A stretch of 64,000 nt of DNA from CAZFHA01 sp964518595 (lineage in GTDB: Bacteria > Bacillota > Clostridia > Saccharofermentanales > Saccharofermentanaceae), in NCBI GenBank assembly GCA_964518595.1, contig CAZFHA010000014.1, forward strand, positions 35,057-99,056. The letters run 5' to 3'. A model generated the notes under the pieces. That model was not told the origin of the DNA and did not search any database. It worked only from the letters and a program-made list of their open reading frames with translations. This document shows positions 62,222 to 64,000 of the stretch, one piece after another (the stretch's first letter is position 1; every line of letters starts with the position of its first letter). The position numbers were made by a program, and so were the translations under genes.

Positions 62222-62653
62222 TTAACTAGAATGGTCAACCAAATATAGATTGAACGGCCGTGGTGTACCATGTCCATTATTAGTGCAATGAATAACATCC
62301 TCCTCCCAATAGGGCAATACCACTTCTGCAAAACTTCTAATAATTTGTTCTTTCCTTCGATAATCATCACACATAAAAATTTTATAATCATAAATTATCA
62401 ATGCGAAACCGCTGCATTTATTATTATAAAGAAGCCAACTTAAATCCCTTATCCAGTCTAAATATGCATCCATGTTTCTGTATTTATTGAACAAATCAGG
62501 AAATTCAAATGCTTTTGACACATCCCTAAAGAAATCTTCAATTCCATGTATCTTACTGCCGAATAATTCTGCAACGAAAATATTTCTAATTTTACATTCT
62601 TCTATGATACTTTTTGATTCAGATTGTACGATTGTAGTGATTTTATTTCTCAT
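62222..62653 (-). CDS. Barstar-like ribonuclease inhibitor
   Basis: A 143-residue protein with the barstar core: a helix, FEFPDLFNKYRNMDAYLDWI (both barnase-contacting Asp positions kept in MDAYLDW), RDLSWLL and IIYDYKIF. Barstar blocks barnase-type ribonucleases by covering the active site. GGAG lies six bases before the ATG at 62653. It is downstream of the barnase tip, with a broken small frame in between. It is the immunity protein of that toxin. Confidence 0.85.
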   Translation of the reverse strand: MRNKITTIVQSESKSIIEECKIRNIFVAELFGSKIHGIEDFFRDVSKAFEFPDLFNKYRNMDAYLDWIRDLSWLLYNNKCSGFALIIYDYKIFMCDDYRRKEQIIRSFAEVVLPYWEEDVIHCTNNGHGTPRPFNLYLVDHSS

Positions 62654-62692
62654 ATATAACTCCATTTCTGCCGTTAAGTGGCAAAGAATACC

Positions 62693-62833
62693 TCAAACTG
62701 CCTGCAACTTTAAGGGTGCAATATCTTTATTTCCAAGAAGTAATTTCACGATATTTAAATTTAAAAATTTAGCACCTATTCTTTCCAAGCTTAATCACTC
62801 TGCTATCTCTTGGTCTTTAACTGCTATTTTCAT
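62693..62833 (-). pseudogene. Small frame interrupted by one in-frame TGA
   Basis: ATG at 62833 has a perfect AAGGAGG site and gives MKIAVKDQEIAE, then TGA (62795-62797), then the same frame continues for 33 codons (LSLERIGAKFLNLNIVKLLL) to a normal stop. It is between the barnase tip and barstar. It could be a pseudogene of a former small immunity gene or a leader with coincidental continuation. Confidence 0.45.
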
Positions 62834-62921
62834 CTCATTTTCCTCCTTAAAACAGATTTCTTGGAGAGTGGCGTTACTCTATGATTCCCCCTATTCTTGA
62901 TGGTGAACCAAATTATTACAA

Positions 62922-64000
62922 TTATTTGATTTTAATAAACGTCGAATAGTGATCTGGAGTATAGTACACAGAACCATCGGCACCCTTTATTAGCCTTTCA
63001 GCGTCTCTACTTACACCAATGGGAGTTGCATTAACATCAAACTCTTTGTAAGTCGTACCTGTAGGAAGTAATCCATCTGAGTTTTTATATATACCACCTG
63101 CATTAGCTTCATTTACTCCTTGTTGTATTTGCCCTTTATAATTTCCATTCCATCCGTTGCTAGAATATCCTTTATATGCCTCTTGGACATTACTCGGAAG
63201 TTCATCTATATTTTTTAATGCTATACCTGCGCCCTCAGCAATCTCATCCGCTTTCCCAGCTCCCTTTGCTACATCCGCAACCTCATCTAGCTTTCCTGCA
63301 CCTTGCGCAGCCTCAGCAACTTCATCCATTTTATTTGCTGCCTTAAGCGAGTCTGCAATCTCGTCACTATATTTTAAATACTTTAACTCTCCTGCCAATG
63401 GAACAAAGCCAAATACGGTTATCCCGAAATTCCCCCAGTGCTCAGGTGTATTTTCCCAATGAGATAGCATATATACAGTATCTCTTCCATCTGCTGCTGT
63501 ACCAACAACTGGAATAAGACCTATGGCTACACTTCCGATTACTCCAGGAATTGACATTGAACCAGCATATTCACCTAGAATTGCTTCCTTTGCACCCGTT
63601 TTCAAGGACTGCCAAATACGGTTAAACTCGTCACTTTTGCTTAATAGCACTGCTGTCTCAGGTGACAGACCATACGGATTTGCAGTAGCTTGCATTGTAA
63701 GGAGAAGTCGTAATGAAGAATTATTGGAAGACCCTCCATCTTCCTCCTCTGGTAATGCTGTACTTCTTTTCGTAACCGGTAAACAAGCCTGTTTTCTATA
63801 TACCGCCGCTCTCTGGTAGGCAGCCGTTGCCATACCACTCTTTTTAGCTAAATAGCCTGCCTGTCTAAGCATCTCCGTCCGTTTTGCCTCTGTATAGGGC
63901 TTACCATAATCGTAGGCTTCCGCCCGTAATCGGTTTACCTCCGTGGCACTTTTAATCGGCTCAAATAAATTGCGACTAGGATCATTAAAGAAATCATCCA
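62922..64000 (-). CDS. Rhs-type protein C-terminal region with barnase-like ribonuclease tip (5' end beyond window)
   Basis: A minus-strand frame open to the window edge, 359 codons visible. From the edge: common linker (FFNDPSRNLFEPIKSATEVN to YRKQACLPVT), an acidic hinge (LPEEEDGGSSNNSS), a pre-toxin helical/Gly domain (IPGVIGSVAIGLIPVVGTAA), three ~13-residue repeats of the form K-x-DEVA-x-x-A-x-GAG, and a C-terminal barnase fold: GGIYKNSDGLLPTGTTYKEF, GVSRDAERLI and YYTPDHYSTFIKIK. The catalytic Glu (YKEFD), Arg (RDAER) and His (PDHYS) of barnase are all present. The Rhs core is presumably beyond the edge. Confidence 0.88.
   Translation of the reverse strand, partial: DDFFNDPSRNLFEPIKSATEVNRLRAEAYDYGKPYTEAKRTEMLRQAGYLAKKSGMATAAYQRAAVYRKQACLPVTKRSTALPEEEDGGSSNNSSLRLLLTMQATANPYGLSPETAVLLSKSDEFNRIWQSLKTGAKEAILGEYAGSMSIPGVIGSVAIGLIPVVGTAADGRDTVYMLSHWENTPEHWGNFGITVFGFVPLAGELKYLKYSDEIADSLKAANKMDEVAEAAQGAGKLDEVADVAKGAGKADEIAEGAGIALKNIDELPSNVQEAYKGYSSNGWNGNYKGQIQQGVNEANAGGIYKNSDGLLPTGTTYKEFDVNATPIGVSRDAERLIKGADGSVYYTPDHYSTFIKIK
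63228..63345 (-). repeat. Three tandem ~13-residue protein repeats in the barnase tip
   Basis: The encoded segments are KMDEVAEAAQGAG, KLDEVADVAKGAG and KADEIAEGAG. They separate the pre-toxin domain from the ribonuclease. The same unit appears once in the decayed tip at 57345-57380. Confidence 0.85.
63769..64000 (-). repeat. 232-bp linker repeat, copy 1 (may continue beyond the window)
   Basis: The same sequence as 59971-60202 apart from two bases. The repeat reaches the last base of the window, so its true end on the Rhs-core side is not visible. A partial copy matching the hinge side lies at 58048-58126. Confidence 0.95.

Noticed and set aside
1..64000. CRISPR array, rRNA genes, insertion sequences
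   Set aside because: No regularly spaced short repeats, no rRNA sequence and no transposase or terminal inverted repeats were recognised. The repeats at the right end are coding linkers of toxin tips.

Overview
The window looks like chromosome of an anaerobic, plant-polysaccharide-degrading member of the Bacillota, most likely a Clostridia/Lachnospiraceae-type organism. The support is moderate-to-low GC, strong AGGAGG-type ribosome sites, many CUT1 sugar ABC importers without their own ATPase, YesM/YesN-type two-component pairs, AraC/glycosidase fusions, a circularly permuted GH3 enzyme and a DUF6171 protein. The species cannot be named from sequence alone.

Layout. 1-1004: 5' part of a CtpE-like P-type ATPase. 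1118-11093: alpha-galactoside module (URO-D-like protein, binding lipoprotein, two permeases, GH36 alpha-galactosidase) with a YesN/YesM-type two-component system upstream on the same strand. 11174-20425: an OmpR-type two-component system divergent from an unusual five-gene operon (beta-propeller/solute-binding lipoprotein, two sugar permeases, HlyD-like adaptor, MacB-like membrane protein); between them lies an elaborate 11-bp-period operator. 20453-27499: housekeeping and small accessory genes (metallo-hydrolase, split permease with ferredoxin domain, cupin, Crp/Fnr regulator, acetyltransferase, methyltransferase, TetR/glycosyltransferase pair). 27652-32225: a probable ABC three-component (ABC-3C) conflict system with a DUF2971 gene, next to a tRNA-Leu gene at 32989-33071. 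33497-41434: AraC-GH39 fusion and two GH3 beta-glycosidases, one of them circularly permuted and membrane anchored. 41521-43382: DUF454 protein and catalase. 43578-56229: a rhamnogalacturonan-type utilisation locus (GH105, LplA/B/C-type importer, membrane-bound AraC sensor, GH112 phosphorylase, GH51 arabinofuranosidase, AraC regulator).

56301-64000 is an Rhs/polymorphic-toxin cassette array, read right to left. It starts at the window edge with an open frame ending in a barnase-like ribonuclease, followed by a barstar-like inhibitor. Then come successive displaced C-terminal tips (DUF4474-type, a type-33-like toxin, and three decayed fragments), each followed by a different immunity or immunity-candidate gene. 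All tips share one linker module; two copies of it are a 232-bp direct repeat with 2 differences. The last gene in the array, in the slot where immunity genes sit, is a nucleoside-phosphorylase homologue.

Working together: the glycosidase loci import oligosaccharides from pectin, hemicellulose and galactosides and split them in the cytoplasm; each has its own sensor. None of the three sugar importers carries an ATPase gene, so a shared MsmX/MsmK-type ATPase elsewhere is inferred. The two conflict-related regions (ABC-3C and the Rhs array) are the accessory parts of the window and the richest in novelty.
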